From Liolophura sinensis (Eukaryota > Mollusca > Polyplacophora > Chitonida > Chitonidae), in contig NW_027018493.1 in NCBI RefSeq assembly GCF_032854445.1, positions 1 through 21,149 on the forward strand: a stretch of DNA of 21,149 bases. Reading direction: 5' to 3'. The position numbers and the translations under genes are program-made. The notes beneath the pieces are model-generated. The model was not told where the DNA came from, searched no databases, and saw nothing but the letters and a program-made list of their open reading frames with translations. Of the stretch, positions 20,735 through 21,149 are shown one piece after another (position 1 is the first letter of the stretch; the number at the start of each line of letters is the position of its first letter).

Positions 20735-21149
20735 GACGTCTTCTGGGGTACCGAAGGGCACATAACTTATAATCAAAAGTTGACTATAATAATGACCAGT
20801 CGCGATATTACATAGTAAATGTAGCCGAATTTAATTAGCAAAAAGCCCAGGCAAAAATCCAAAAGTGGAAAAACTGTTCCAATGCTGCTGGTAAGAGGCT
20901 AATCCGACGTATTTTGTGACGAGAAATCGAATGGTGCAAACCGCGTTGCTCTCCGACCAATACTTTTGGCTGTAGCGACAATTGAATGAGCATTTATGTG
21001 AAAATCACGTGCCCAGCAACGGCTCTTACTCCATGGAAACCAAGGAAATTTGCAATTTTTCAACAGCTGGAGATGCCTGGCCCAATTGCGCATCTTTTGG
21101 CACCTTATTGATGTGGGTCAGTGTTTAATTGTACTTTTTACAGCAGACT
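20735..21149 (+). repeat. M38, partial monomer (5' 415 bp), type B
   Basis: Sister of M6 by gactataataatgacc and cccagcaac. It has tttaattagc, where M6 has gaattagc. Private: ctggggtacc. The window ends inside it. Confidence 0.95.

Larger units (their letters stand above)
1..21149 (+). repeat. Tandem satellite array, ~548-bp monomer, 37 complete and 2 partial copies
   Basis: The same ~548-bp sequence follows itself head to tail across the window. The invariant gacgtcttctggg marker occurs 38 times, at 91, 643, 1191, 1859, 2407, 2955 and so on to 20735. Intervals are 547-549 bp except 552 bp (first) and 668 bp (three). All copies lie on one strand and no unrelated DNA interrupts them. Since 548 is not a multiple of 3, the array cannot be one long repetitive coding frame. 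The length and uniformity fit a eukaryotic satellite maintained by unequal exchange or gene conversion. I do not recognise the family. Both ends of the window lie inside the array, so its true extent is unknown. Confidence 0.98.
19638..21149 (+). repeat. Right end domain outside the HOR pattern (M36-M38)
   Basis: After M35 the marked HOR-opening monomer does not reappear. M37 and M38 instead match M5 and M6. They share acttatggttgtag and ccaaggaaacc (found only in M5 and M37) and gactataataatgacc (found only in M6 and M38). M36 is a type B monomer like M11 or M3 without the 120-bp duplication. The window therefore seems to leave the local HOR run here. Confidence 0.7.

Noticed and set aside
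20465-20776. Minus-strand 103-codon frame joining the two usual frames
   Set aside because: It arises from point differences in M37 (ccaaggaaacc and a changed base further on) that remove a stop. It is a private variant with no family match.
1-21149. CRISPR array or bacterial repeat cassette
   Set aside because: The repeated unit is 548 bp with no unique spacers between short repeats, and there are no cas genes.
1-21149. Transposon or LTR element tandem (terminal inverted or direct repeats, integrase, reverse transcriptase)
   Set aside because: No terminal repeats, target-site duplications or enzyme motifs were seen in either strand's translations. The unit has no natural ends.
1-21149. Ribosomal DNA intergenic spacer sub-repeats
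   Set aside because: No rRNA sequence appears within 21 kb. Uninterrupted tandem copies over the whole window fit a satellite better.

Overview
The whole window is one uninterrupted head-to-tail satellite DNA array. A monomer of about 548 bp (about 40.5% G+C, counted by hand on the copy at 12513-13060) repeats from the first base to the last on the same strand. I set the phase arbitrarily at the invariant gacgtc hexamer, which occurs 38 times. That gives 37 complete monomers (M1-M37) plus a partial one at each end (M0, M38). Intervals are 547-549 bp, apart from one of 552 bp (M1) and three of 668 bp (M3, M8, M11) that carry the same 120-bp internal duplication. I find no single-copy sequence, no convincing gene, no RNA gene, no recognisable transposon and no CRISPR array. 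No stretch lies outside the repeat.

The kind of sequence (long satellite monomers with higher-order structure) points to a eukaryote, probably centromeric, pericentromeric or other heterochromatin. I do not recognise the family or species. About 16-17 CpG per monomer, against roughly 22 expected from base composition, is only mild depletion. That hints at a lightly methylated genome such as an invertebrate, but it is weak evidence.

Layout. (1) 1-7030 is an older-looking mosaic domain (M0-M12), with variant monomers reused at irregular spacing and all three 120-bp duplications. (2) 7031-19637 reads as three consecutive higher-order repeat (HOR) units of 8, 7 and 8 monomers (7031-11415, 11416-15253, 15254-19637). 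Each opens with the same marked monomer, carrying tgcatag and gctacaattg. Corresponding monomers in neighbouring HOR units differ by very few bases per kilobase, while adjacent monomers within a unit can differ at about 3.5% of sites. (3) 19638-21149 (M36-M38) leaves the HOR pattern and closely resembles M5-M6 near the left end, 17.78 kb away.

Two linked monomer types recur. Type A has accaacacttatgg with cctaacaac. Type B has accaatacttttgg with accagcaac, cccagcaac or gccagcaac. The 7-monomer HOR appears to come from the 8-monomer form by unequal exchange, because two of its monomers (M23, M24) look like chimeras of adjacent monomers. Open frames of 60-137 codons occur on both strands in many copies. 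They recur only because the DNA recurs, and they show no sign of coding constraint.
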